Positions 50,285 through 60,799 of a stretch of DNA of 64,000 bases are shown piece after piece. Origin of the DNA: Zeugodacus cucurbitae (lineage: Eukaryota; Arthropoda; Insecta; Diptera; Tephritidae); the NCBI RefSeq assembly GCF_028554725.1, contig NC_071670.1, positions 49,651,501 through 49,715,500 on the forward strand, in the 5' to 3' direction. The notes beneath the pieces were generated by a model. That model ran no database searches. It was not told the origin of the DNA and saw only the letters and a list, made by a program, of their open reading frames with translations. The position numbers and the translations under genes were made by a program. The first letter of the stretch is position 1. Each line of letters opens with the position of its first letter.

Positions 50285-50760
50285 TAACTCTCTCGATGAA
50301 CAAAAACCAAACTCTACAAGTCACTTATTATTCCCGTCCTAATGTGTGGCGCTGAAGCGTGGACGATGACAACATCCTATGAGACGGCACTAGGAATTAT
50401 CGAGAGAAAAGTTTTGCGGAAGATTTACACTCTCTTAAATATTGGCAACGGAGGAACAGAAGATGGAAAGATGAGCTTTATGTGCTATTCGTCGACATTG
50501 ACATAGTTCAGCAAATAAAAAGACAGTGGCTACGCTGGCTACGTCATGTTATTCGAATGGACGAAAATGCTCCAGCTCTGAAAGTGTTCGATGCAGTACC
50601 CGCTGGTGGAAGTGAAGGAAGACCTCCACTCCGTTGGAAGGACCTGGCTTCACTTGGCATTACCAATTGGCGCCAAACAGCCAAAAGAAGAAACGAATGG
50701 CGCGCTGTTGTGGACTCAGCTATAACCGCGTGAGCGGTGTCTACCTCAGTCAAGAAGATG
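50285..50760 (+). mobile_element. RTE-type retrotransposon fragment
   Basis: Plus-strand C-terminal part: IPVLMCGAEAWTMTTSYET, then DIDIVQQIKRQWLRWLRHVI, ENAPALKVFDAVPAGGS, LRWKDLASLGITNWR and the 3' end GTGTCTACCTCAGTCAAGAAG. It forms an inverted pair with the 48.1-kb copy. Confidence 0.78.
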
Positions 50761-50789
50761 AAATCATTCGCTATAGAAAGGAACTGAAA

Positions 50790-51500
50790 GTAGTTAATTG
50801 GTGTCTTGTCTGAAGTGGATACTTAAGAACCTCCCAACCAAGCTCCCGATGCTTCAGGCGAATCACTATCGATCTGCGTTGGCTGGCGTTGTCCTAATGG
50901 AACACAATTCCTCTCCAATTGGTCAAAGGTGGCCACTTCTGGATTTTTTCTACAGACGGTCAATTTGTTGGCAGGTCCATATTAAGAGTTTGGTGGTAGA
51001 GGAGCAGCATAGTAGATCAGACCCTGCGAATCCTACCAAGCACATAGCAAAACATTCCTGACTCTCAATCTTAGCTTGACTACCACGATTCGATCACGAT
51101 TAACCAGTTAACCACTACTCAACACCAATAACCATCGGTTTTGAAAATGGATCGATTTTGTTCCGAATTCAGTAACGACTCGTAAATGGATATCTGGTCA
51201 TGAGGTTTTTGGTGTTATCTCGTGTTAACCCATACATACAGCTTCTTTTTGTATCTAGCTTTATATTACGGTGGACTTGACTATTATTTTATCGATATTT
51301 TCGACAATAGGTCTTCCGGAGTTAGATAGATATTTTACATTAAACTTATTGGAACGAGATCGACGAAGCCAAAATTGTTGGAGATTGATTCTTACAGCAT
51401 AAAAACTCCTCACAATTTCAGCCACCTGGATTACTTTTTCACTTTTATCGAGGAATTTATGTAAAATATGGCGTATTTTATCTTTGTTGGTGTCCAAGCA
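50790..51500 (-). mobile_element. Decayed mariner, N- and C-terminal parts
   Basis: Read on the minus strand, 51497-51261 encodes a mariner N-terminal region (NKDKIRHIL, QVAEIV, FWLRRSRS, SGRPIVENIDKI, the helix-turn-helix part). Then come fragments near 51200-51120 (DQISIYESLL, with the GDEKW region frameshifted), and at 51060-50800 NWRGIVFH-stop-DNAS and HRELGWEVLKYP. The order is that of one element, shortened by deletions and broken by stops. Confidence 0.7.
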
Positions 51501-53268
51501 ATCACAATATTATTTTTAAAGTTTCTTTGTAGGACTTATACAAAGTAATATAGATTACTAAAGCCATCTGTTGGAAAAGGAATGGATATCTAGAGGCTAA
51601 ATTATGTATTCAGAAAAAGAAGCTCCGCTAGTTTCATGCATAAACCCAGCTCTGCCAAGGAAGCCTTTGTTTCCACACATAGAAAAAGAAAATTAGATTC
51701 TGATATTTTCCCCACAACTTTACTTTCATTATTTGGAAACACAAATATTGATCTTAAATGCATTAAAGACTTAGCGCCTACATAAAGCGCCAGGAATGAA
51801 GGCAACATTTTGCACTAATTAGTTGCAACGACGTGCCAAGTAGGCGTCCGTCCTTGCGGGCGTTGTACGACGACACCTGCAACACGCAACGCAACAAGTG
51901 GACGCCGACTCGACCAAGGCGCCGTGTGCCAAGCAACGCAGGCGGCTCGCCACATTGGCGCAACGGCACACGGGAAATGGTAGCAGACAGAAAGCTAGCC
52001 ATTAAATTGATGAGCGTTAAAAATACTGTAGTAAAGGTAAATACTTGCATAAACATGCGCCGGATGGCTTGTAGGAGTACAGACTAGTGTGAACGACGTC
52101 GACGACGGTGACGTCGACAAGTAATGGCTACTTAATATATCCTGGCGAGCTACTGTTGCGCACAGTGGCAACAACACCTCCGACGCCCAGACATATTCCG
52201 GTTGCCCTTTTCTGTAGCTACATAGGCACTCACACACATTGATGTGTGTTTATGCGGTTATTGTGTGTGTGGGCACTTGCACACCTTTGATTGTGCTGGT
52301 GGCGACAAGCTGACTGGCATTGCGCGACAGTCTGCTACCTTTGTGATTCACTGTACCATACTGTACGTTAGTCAGTCGACGGCTAGCGGCAGGTATGAGT
52401 GAGAGTCCATGACATATGAAATACTACAAGTGGAAGCAGCAAAAAAATCAAGTAAATTTGAGCGTAACTGAGTTGCTTGCTGCTGGAGTGCTGCACTTCA
52501 CATTCTTAGCCACTTACTTGTTTCATCCTTCAGACCCGCTTCTGCAGGTTGCCTTGTTGCCATTGTGTAATTTGTGTCGTTGCACTTGTCGACAATGACC
52601 TCTGTCCGGTTTCAAGAGCTCGGCCACTCAATGCTCTATTGTCATTATTATTGTCGTCACATCGTAGAGCACTGTTGTTGGTTTTTTATAATGGACAATT
52701 GTACGCACGGCTGTCGCATATAATTGGCGCTCACCGCTTTTTTTCTAGTTTATTTTTCAGAGAAACAAGAGGAGCCAACATTTTGTCTTGGCATTCGCCG
52801 TTCGTATTCAAAATGTATGTCTAGAAGCATGTTGTCTGTGTAGACAATGCCAATGTCCTTGCTGTCGCCTCGTCGAGCGTTGCTAACAAATTTTGTTGAA
52901 TTCTGTTGTGACCACGTAATTTTCCTGGAGTCAAGACAATAATTTAGGCGATAATTTCGTGGCCTCCAATTGTTAGTTATCTACTTAACTGCAAATTTTC
53001 ACTCGGGTGACGTATCATGCGGCGAATTTTTTGAGTGTACATATTGCTTATGTATTTGGCCTATAGCTCACTTCTAGTGTGCTTAGGTGACTCAAGAATA
53101 AGGAATTTGTATTTTGTATAAAAATAACCTTAGCCAATAATGGATACTAATGGTGAAACCAATAATGGTGAGGTAGTGGTAAATTATAATAGTCCAAATG
53201 TCTGTTCCTAGTCAATATGAATACCGGTGGCTGTAGTCATCTACTAACTGAGCCGAAAATATATATCA
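51501..53268. other. Intron 1 sequence with GC-richer patch
   Basis: At about 51830-52120 the composition rises in GC and both strands hold open frames of about 85-92 codons with basic composition. I find no start, splice or family support. A direct repeat of GACGTCGAC sits at 52096-52119. No gene is called. Confidence 0.4.
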
Positions 53269-54431
53269 ACAAGTAAGGAAGGGCTAAGTTCGGGTGTAAC
53301 CGAACATTTTATACTCTCGCAATTTATTTATTTAACTTAATTAATATTATATAATACATAATTTGACCCACATATTCGTCATATATATTATATAAAGTCC
53401 ATTGAAAGTTGGAAACCATAATATTAGGTTAGAAGCACCGAGGTCCACATATTCGATATATGGTGCCTTAAAAACCTATGGTCCGATTTCGGCTATTTTT
53501 AGAATGGCGCTGCCACACTGTAAACATAGTATTTGTGCAAAGTTCTGCACCGATATCTTCACTACTGCTTACTTTATATATTGTAAAGTAAACGATTCAG
53601 ATCGTCTTCAAAGTTCTGGAATATAGGAAGTAGGCGTGGTTGTGAAGCGATTTGGCCTATTTTCACAACATATCATTGGGATGTAAAGAAACTATTACAA
53701 ACCAAGTTTCATTGAAATCGGTCGAGTAGTTCCTGAGATATGGTTTTTGACCCATAAGTGGGCGACGCCACGCCCCTTTTCCATTTTGTATAAAAATCTA
53801 AGTGCAGCTTCCATCTGCCATTCCTTATGTGAAATTTAGTGTTTGTGACGTTTTTCGTTAGTGAGTTAACCCACCTTTAGTAATTTTCAACCCAACCTTT
53901 GTATGGGAGGTGGACGTGGTTATTATCAGATTTCTTTCATTTTTGGACTGTATTAAGAAGTGGCTAAAAAAAACGACTGCAGAAAGTTTGGTTTATATAG
54001 CTCTATTGGTTTCCGAGATATGTACCTAAAACCTAGTTGGGGGCGGGGCCACGCCCACCTCCTCAAAAAAATTACATCCAAATATGCCCCTAGATAGTGC
54101 GATCCTTCATACCAAATTTTATTTCCATAGCTTTATTTATGGGTTAGTTATGGCACTTTATGTGTTTTCGATTTTCGCCATTTTATGGGCGTGGCAGTGG
54201 TCCGATTTTGCTCAAAGCAACCTTCCTATGGTGCCAAGAAATAAGTGGGCCAAGTTTCATCAAGATATCTTAATTTTTACTCAAGTTACAGACATTCGGA
54301 TTTGAACTCCACTCTTCACCCTGATCACTTTGGTATATATAACCCCATATCTAACTCGTTTAGTTTTGGGTGTTACAAACAACCGTTATGTGAATAAAAC
54401 TATAATACAACTTTGTTGCGAGAGTATAAAA
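53269..54431 (+). mobile_element. DINE-1/HINE-like element, copy F, nearly complete
   Basis: Direct-orientation copy very similar to copy E over most of its length: the same left end and hairpin, and the same internal AAGTAGGCGTGGTTGTGAAG and TAAGTGGGCGACGCCACGCCC. It has lost the GTCY microsatellite (the sequence jumps from CAAGTTACAG to ACATTCGG near 54290) and part of the right repeat. Confidence 0.75.
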
Positions 54432-55609
54432 ATATGTATATTAGTTACTATTTCTTTGAAACCTATCCTTAATATAAATTTAATCATTCAATGCGAACGA
54501 TATTCAATTAATTAAAAATTTAAAAAATAATAATTATGGACGACACAAGCCCAGAACTATTAAAAAAATAGACTCTTGTTGATTGGACTGGAAACAGAGA
54601 ATCCTGATGTCTCTTTATTAAAGGTACAAAAATACCATTTCAAGAGTCCAAGGAGTCTTGCCAGGGGTTCACCTTCTACTACCAAATCGAAAAATCCAAA
54701 AAACAACATTTGTTACTAGAATCCAACAGTAAAATTATAGCTTTACATAGGACATCTTAGTTGTGATAAGAGATTTAGAGTATTTTCCAAACTAGACACT
54801 AAAAACTCTACAGGAGAGACTTCTTATAACAATTTGAGAAAAGGATGTGTACATCCATTCGGTGAATATATGTAGACTCGGTCACCTTACAACTAATCAA
54901 AATGTAGGCACCTGAATCACCCTATTGGCAAATAAGAAGAAAAAACATTCCAACTCACGGGTATATCCAATAAGAATTCAACTGTATGTTGGTTTCCATA
55001 AGTTATCCCAATTTAAAATAAGGTGTACACTGTACAATAGTTGGCGCAACTTGACGATTTTGGCACTGGTTGCAACCAAAGTTCACCACATGTATCCGCT
55101 GCCTAATATGTAGTTTGGAATTCTGAGAATTTTTTTGTCGACCGTTAAATTGCTGTGCAACTCGAAGGCAGAACTTTACAACCACAAACACCTGTCTGTC
55201 TGTGGAATTTTCGGACATTTTGTTAACAAGCATTCTGGGAAAGGTGATAATAAAAGTTGCACACACTAGAGAAAATCCAAAGCAAACAAATTTACTATTT
55301 ACATATTTATTCAGAGTGCATATATTCTATATGAGCTTGTGGTAAATGTACGCAATTGCAGGAAAAGTTTTCTGAAAAGTTTCATACTACTGCAACAAAT
55401 AAAAGAGACAATCGCAATGCAGTAAATGTTAAAATATTAAACCAGCAAACATTCAACTTGGGTATAACATTGAAAGTGACCGCATTCTCTTATTTATTAA
55501 AATACAATTTGGCTCTTATTTATTTAACTGGAGCAAGTATTTCTTTTATCATATATATCCTATATTATCTTTCGCCTTCACCTAACATTTTATCTCATTT
55601 TCATTGCAG
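54432..55609. other. End of intron 1
   Basis: AT-rich sequence with a pyrimidine-rich acceptor tract just before 55610 (TCTCATTTTCATTGCAG). No exon or element recognised in the rest. Confidence 0.45.
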
Positions 55610-55666
55610 TTATCAAACTGGAGAAACTATTAGCACGGCAAGAACCAACGCCAGGAGTTTCAGAAG
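55610..55666 (+). CDS. Membrane-protein gene, exon 2
   Basis: 57-bp exon between ATTGCAG and AAG|GTAAGT. Only the frame continuing phase 1 from exon 1 gives sensible coding: V-IKLEKLLARQEPTPGVSE, residues 20-38, ending in phase 1. The frame starting at its first base has a stop. It encodes part of the predicted extracellular stem. Confidence 0.65.
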
Positions 55667-55969
55667 GTAAGTGTACTGAAATTGAATCTTCAATATACAG
55701 CATTAACAACCTAAGCTTAATGTAATTTATCTACGAAAAAAGTTCTCAAATATACATAATTATAAGGATAGATAGTGTTTATTTCTAAGTATTTGTCATA
55801 ACAATAAAGCATTGGACTATTTGCAATTTTATCTTTCTTTGAACATCGATTGGTAAAAAAAATTGAGTGATGATGAAAACCGCACAGATTCACTATCAGT
55901 ATGTTGGCGCAATCGTAAAACTTTCTAATTAATGCTGTAAAGCAATAAATTAAAAAAAATACCTGATCG
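55667..55969. other. Intron 2, left part
   Basis: AT-rich; nothing recognised. Confidence 0.45.
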
Positions 55970-56420
55970 TCCATGAAAAACAGACATGATCGATGATCGC
56001 CGTATACTTCTCATAGCAAGAAGGGTCACTTTGTGACTTGACAACAAGTTGGACTAAAAATTAGCTCGCGGACAATTTGACATCCATTAGGGAATACAAA
56101 GGCTCAAAGTAAAAAAAAGTCCATATACAGAAGAGGAAAATCTTGTCGCTGAACACAAAAATTGATGTGGACCCACTGAAGATGAAATATTTTATCCAGG
56201 GTTAATAATTATATTTAAGGTTAATAATTATGGAAATGATTGTAAAAGGACTGTTTTTCGACCAAAAGACAAAAAAAAATTATTGTAAAAACCCCAAAAA
56301 AAAACATGGGGGCGGAAACATAATGGAGTGGGGATGGTTCACCTGTCAAGTTTAGCTCCGTTATTTTGGATAAAGATCATAATGATCGTCATTGAGTACA
56401 GTACATGTACATGCCACTGA
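55970..56420 (+). mobile_element. Tc1-like transposase remnant
   Basis: Plus-strand frames near 56305-56345 read KHGGGNIMEWGWFT, the KHGGG.(V/I)MVWGCF motif of Tc1-family transposases. Degraded sequence precedes it. The remnant stops where a TTAA-type element begins. It lies in intron 2. Confidence 0.6.
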
Positions 56421-56423
56421 GAT

Positions 56424-57168
56424 GGGGTTATATACAGTTAGGAGGTTGAAAAAAGGCATTTATCAACAATTTTTTCTAAGCAAACTATTTGGTTTATTGA
56501 TTTGAAACTTGACAGGTATATTATGACAACCTTAAACTATATACACATATTTTTTATTGCCAAAAATAATTATCGGGAATGTTGATATTGCCAATTTTGC
56601 AGAGGTCTGCAAAAGAGGCCTCTTGCGGTGAGCGCGATATCTCTGGAAATGCAAAAACCAAATAAATTTTATTAATATAATAAATAATCTAGTGATTGAT
56701 CGAAGGAATTGTATGTAATTGGCGTTGAACCGTTTAGCCGGTTATAGCCGAATCGATGAGAGCGCGCCACTCTCGAAGGAATTAGCAAAAAATTTTTTTT
56801 TGACAAAATGGCGGCTACTCAAAGCAAAAGGTTTGATTTTCGACCAAAATTCGGGTCTTTAATGGTTTATAAAACTAAGAAATTTTCATCGGATGGGGAA
56901 ATCCTTCGATTAATTACTAAAAAAGACAGTTAAGAAGCTTGTGTAAAAATTACAGACCGATCGGTTCAGCCGTTTCTAAGACATCTTGCTCACCGACTTT
57001 GAAAACACCGTTTCGAGAAAAACGAGTTTAAAGTTTTGAAAGCACTTTACATGTAGTCGGCGCGCCTTCACTAATGTGTCTATAACTTCGAAAATATTCG
57101 TCGGATCGACTTGAAATTTTGTGTGTGTATACTGAGATATATATATTAAGACACGCCCTTAACAACCT
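56424..57168 (+). mobile_element. TTAA-type repeat with RTE insertion
   Basis: Starts GGGGTTATATACAGTTAGGAGG, the terminus also seen inside HINE copy C, and shares CCTTCGATTAATTACTA with it. A right end near CGCCCTTAAC (about 57155-57168) is tentative. A 62-bp RTE fragment interrupts it. Confidence 0.5.
56711..56772 (-). mobile_element. 62-bp RTE 3' stub with 11-bp TSD
   Basis: The interval matches the extreme 3' part of the RTE fragments (minus-strand AGTGGCGCGCTCTCATC, then GGCTATAACCGGCTAAAC). It is flanked by TCGAAGGAATT at 56700-56710 and 56773-56783. It is a drastically truncated retrotransposition event inside the TTAA-type repeat. Confidence 0.75.
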
Positions 57169-57843
57169 AAAACGCGGATCATTGCTGGTATCTGAGTGGT
57201 TTATGGATTCAAATGTGACCTGTATGTACTGAGAACTTGTGGAGTGGCCATAAAAGAAGATTGGCAGACATAAAAGACCAAACTACATTTTTTTGTTTTT
57301 ATTTAGAAAATTATATATGACCTTTGAAATATATTTTGACCTGTGGTATTTCTTTTTATGAAAAAATTTTCAGTTTTAAAATTCAAAATGAAACATTTTT
57401 AATATATTTCGGTTGAATTAAGTAAGACATTAATTTAACTAAAACAAAATTGTTTTAACTGTAACCACTTTAAAATAATTAAGTAAAAACTATACACATC
57501 TAATATTTTGTCCATGAGTGTATATAGGTATACTGAAAACATATTGAACATGCATAAGTAATACATAGAATATTACACTTTTTAAGAAAATCTCGAATTG
57601 AGATTTCCTGATCTCTTATTGTTCGCTACCTGAACATCCCTGTTAGGACCTCAAATTAAATTATATTACTGTCTTGATTTTCGACATCCGCATTAATACA
57701 GACGTCCAATAACTATCTTTAAAATAATACCAACTTAACCATTGGTTAATTGAAAAAAAAATATATATTAAACCCCCTCAAACTTCTTTTCATGTTAACC
57801 AATTTATATTAGTAAATAATTCAATTGTTGTCTTTCATTTAAG
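57169..57843. other. Intron 2, right part
   Basis: AT-rich; ends with the acceptor TTGTCTTTCATTTAAG. No gene recognised. Confidence 0.45.
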
Positions 57844-57987
57844 AATGGGGCTCTGGTTGGAATGGTCCAAATTTTATTGTGGAAATCGAAGAGACTGGCT
57901 CTGCCTCAGCAACGAACTCAGATTATCTCAACAGCAGCGAAGATGTGACGAGCGTAACGACATTGAATTCCACGACAGTGGGGAGTG
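57844..57987 (+). CDS. Membrane-protein gene, exon 3
   Basis: 144-bp exon, phase 1 in and phase 1 out, open in the joined frame. It encodes residues 39-86: EWGSGWNGPNFIVEIEETG, then a Ser/Thr-rich stretch with two N-glycosylation sequons (NSS, about residue 68; NST, about 80). That fits an extracellular stem. The donor is AGTG|GTAAGT. Confidence 0.72.
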
Positions 57988-58336
57988 GTAAGTTCAATAT
58001 ACGGAAATTATACAATTGACTTAGATTTATGTGTGAGAAATATATCAAATCTTGTATAGATACGTTAAGAATTCAAAATGCGAATTTTCCGAATATGTTT
58101 ATAAAACTTTTATTTTTGGTGAAAATGTATGAATATTTGAAATGGGTGAAAATTAAAGAACAGAAGTTGCATGGAGACTGTGACATATTCGGTAATTATA
58201 AAATAAACAGGTCAGGTTGTTTACAAGAAACTATCCAGATACCTTTATTAAGGCAGGTATAAAAGGAAGTCCGACAGGCTTTAGTGGTTTCTCGGAAAAG
58301 TAGTTAAGCTTAAAGGTAAACATAATGCGTATCTTT
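57988..58336. other. Intron 3, left part
   Basis: Upstream sequence of the nested gene 5. A second TATAAAAG (58258-58265) directly overlaps a CAGGTAT (58254-58260); it may be an alternative promoter. Confidence 0.4.
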
Positions 58337-58427
58337 CAGGTAATTCGTACCTTTTTACCTGCGAAATATTTAGGGTTATAACTTTGTAGAACACTAAAAT
58401 TTTGCACCTATAAAAGGTTCGGTGATT
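58337..58427 (+). promoter_or_regulatory. TATA + paired CAGGTAA promoter of gene 5
   Basis: Two CAGGTAA heptamers in opposite orientation (58337-58343 plus; 58361-58355 minus) lie upstream of TATAAAAG (58409-58416). The nearer one is 47 bp from TATA. A CGGTGATT version of the shared family motif is at 58420-58427, 4 bp after TATAAAA, the same close spacing as gene 3. Confidence 0.7.
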
Positions 58428-58519
58428 TGGAAGAATGTCATAGTCAACTTTCACAGTTTCTTAAAGTCACATCGCTCTTTGAACTCTTGAACACCGTACT
58501 CAAAATAATCTTTGTAATC

Positions 58520-59251
58520 ATGGGCATTCAACAATCTAAATCTGTTAACTTCACACAAATACCAAATATCGTTCCAGCAGATATCGGTACCGGTAGATAT
58601 AGTACATTGCCGATCCAACATAACTCGGTTTCACCTACAAAACCAATTCTAATAGCCACTACTCCAGCACTGAACGGTGGAACCGTACCACCGCCACTTC
58701 CGTTGAAACCTACCCCAAATCCGAAAAAACGCAAGTCATCCAATAATGAAACCATTACATATCCATGGGATCGAGCGTATGCTATCTCTCAACAAATGGA
58801 GAAGTGTACGAACAAAGATGCGGAGCCTACGGTGACAGCAGAAGCAACTCCGAGTAAATCAAAGAAACAGTCACATAAGGAGACAACTACATTTCCATGG
58901 GACCGAGCATACACTATTTCTCAGCAAAGTGCGATAAAACAAACGAATGAGCATACGCATTCGGAAAAACTTGCCACAACTCAAAAAGTACGCAAATCGA
59001 AGAGACGTGTCCATACCAAAGACTTAACTACATATCTATGGGATCATGCTTATGCTAGCTGCCAACAAAATGTGCGAGGAGGCGAACCACAGAGGGCGAT
59101 GAGCGGTAAAACAAGAACAAGAAGAATATCTCGTCGCGCTTTTTTGCGCCGGCGTGCGTTTTATAAACCAATGCCTACAATTAAAGAACATGAAGAATTA
59201 CAAATTATACCAACTACTGCATTAAATTTGTTGGTCCCAATCACAGTCTGA
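58520..59251 (+). CDS. Family gene 5: MGIQQS protein with three WDxAY repeats
   Basis: Intronless 243-residue basic protein of unknown function. An in-frame Met 31 codons upstream (58427) is only about 10 bp past TATA, so I choose 58520, which gives MGIQQSK: Gly2 and Ser6 fit N-myristoylation, as in the other four genes. A Pro-rich segment (57-67) leads to three repeats, each a basic K/R cluster followed by T(Y/F)xWD(R/H)AY and SQQ or CQQ. They lie at about 79-92, 124-136 and 170-183, with Trp at 83, 127 and 174. The tail is Arg-rich (KTRTRRISRRAFLRRR). It may be a diverged member in which the single W segment of genes 2-4 was multiplied; that relation is an inference. It lies inside intron 3 of the membrane-protein gene, same strand. 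Confidence 0.86.
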   Translation: MGIQQSKSVNFTQIPNIVPADIGTGRYSTLPIQHNSVSPTKPILIATTPALNGGTVPPPLPLKPTPNPKKRKSSNNETITYPWDRAYAISQQMEKCTNKDAEPTVTAEATPSKSKKQSHKETTTFPWDRAYTISQQSAIKQTNEHTHSEKLATTQKVRKSKRRVHTKDLTTYLWDHAYASCQQNVRGGEPQRAMSGKTRTRRISRRAFLRRRAFYKPMPTIKEHEELQIIPTTALNLLVPITV

Positions 59252-59349
59252 ACGGTGGTGTTCAAAGTAATTTAGAATTTAAGATTATATATTTTGTTTA
59301 CAGTAATTAGTTTTGTTTAGATATGTAATAATATTATTATTATAATTAT

Positions 59350-59355
59350 AATAAA
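59350..59355 (+). terminator. Poly(A) signal of family gene 5
   Basis: AATAAA about 100 bp past the stop codon. Confidence 0.5.
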
Positions 59356-60799
59356 AAATAGTTTTGAGAAAATAACTCTTTGGTCTTTTATAATTCCTTT
59401 TAACTAATACGTCGTCTCTATACCATGATCTATACTGATGTTGGAAAACCCCACAGGCCTAGGTCTGTTGAGACGATTCTGGAATAGTGGGTAGCCAGTA
59501 AATTTCTGTTTTGAAATGCCTCCCGCCAGGTATAATATTGTTTCAATTTTTCTTTGAAATGCAAACGATCTATTATTATTTTTAGTCATTAATAGATAAA
59601 GCTTTAATTTAGGTTCAGGTTTAAAAGGGCCCAATTACCTTCGACATCATAACGGTTGTTATCACAAATCCCCCTGATCCCATCTTAAGTGAAAGTTTTT
59701 ATGCAATCTTACAAGTTTAAGCGGCTTACTTTTCTCAAGCTCTGATACTGTAGAGATTCTCTCGCCTCTTCCTCTTAAAATATACTACAATGTTACAAAA
59801 ATTCTTTAGTCTTTTGCATTCTTTAGCAATACAATATGTATTATCTTTTTTATGTTGTCTCGAAGCCTCGAAAACAAATGCGCTCTCAAATTGCTTCAAA
59901 TGCTTTGTTTACTGTTTGATTTAAAGAAAAAGTTTGACCTGCGGCAAGAGAAGTAAATGAAAATAACTGTAAAGGACAAGAATTAAAGATGCCAAACAAA
60001 TGAAAAGTAAAATAATAACGAATGTATCAATATTTATAATGTGGTCCTTTTATGTTCGCTTTATTTCATCCTGTCAGCGACTTAAAGGTCCAACAAAGCA
60101 GCTTCCGATTTTGGTTTTAAGTAAAGTCATGATTCGTATCAACGAACAACCGAGTGGGATAGTCTCAACCCACTCAACTGCTGCGAATGCCATCATTTTT
60201 TTGGCATTTCCCGCGCGCTCATACGCATATAACGGCAAAAAGCTTTAAGCAGTCGCCCCCATCAACGAACAATGTAAGCAAGGAATGAAGGAAATGTGTA
60301 TGGGCAATACATAAGTACAATGCAGTAAATATTGTCTGAAGTGGAGAAAGGAGATTTGTGCTACTTACAAAATACCCCCAAAATGCAAATACGTGAAATA
60401 TGCGTCGAGCCGAAAGTACATACCAAAAAAGAATAAAGAACATGCAGTTATGTATAATTAAATATACCCATATAATTATGAGCACCTCGATGGAAAAGTA
60501 GTTTTACAAGGGCAGTATTTCATAATGATTTTACTTATCTTTCGTTTCGTAGTATCTTCTCTGGACCCCCAAATTATTGTACTTTATTTGAATTATTATT
60601 GCAAAACTGTTTATATCGACTATCGCTAGGAGAGAGCAGCAGGTTCACAAATGTCCCGAAAAGCATTGTCATGAGAAATCTCAGCAGTGTTAATGATTCA
60701 TTTAAGGCTGCGAAGGATTAATTTCATTGCTATATGAAAGGTAGGATATCTATACGGTTGAGTAAAAATTGAAAGCCTTGTAATTTTATACAAAAGAAA
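59356..60799. other. Intron 3, middle part
   Basis: Nothing recognised; scattered short open frames only. Confidence 0.4.

Noticed and set aside
51778..52087. Basic open frames on both strands in a GC-rich patch
   Set aside because: Open because of local GC content; no splice sites or protein motif to choose one.
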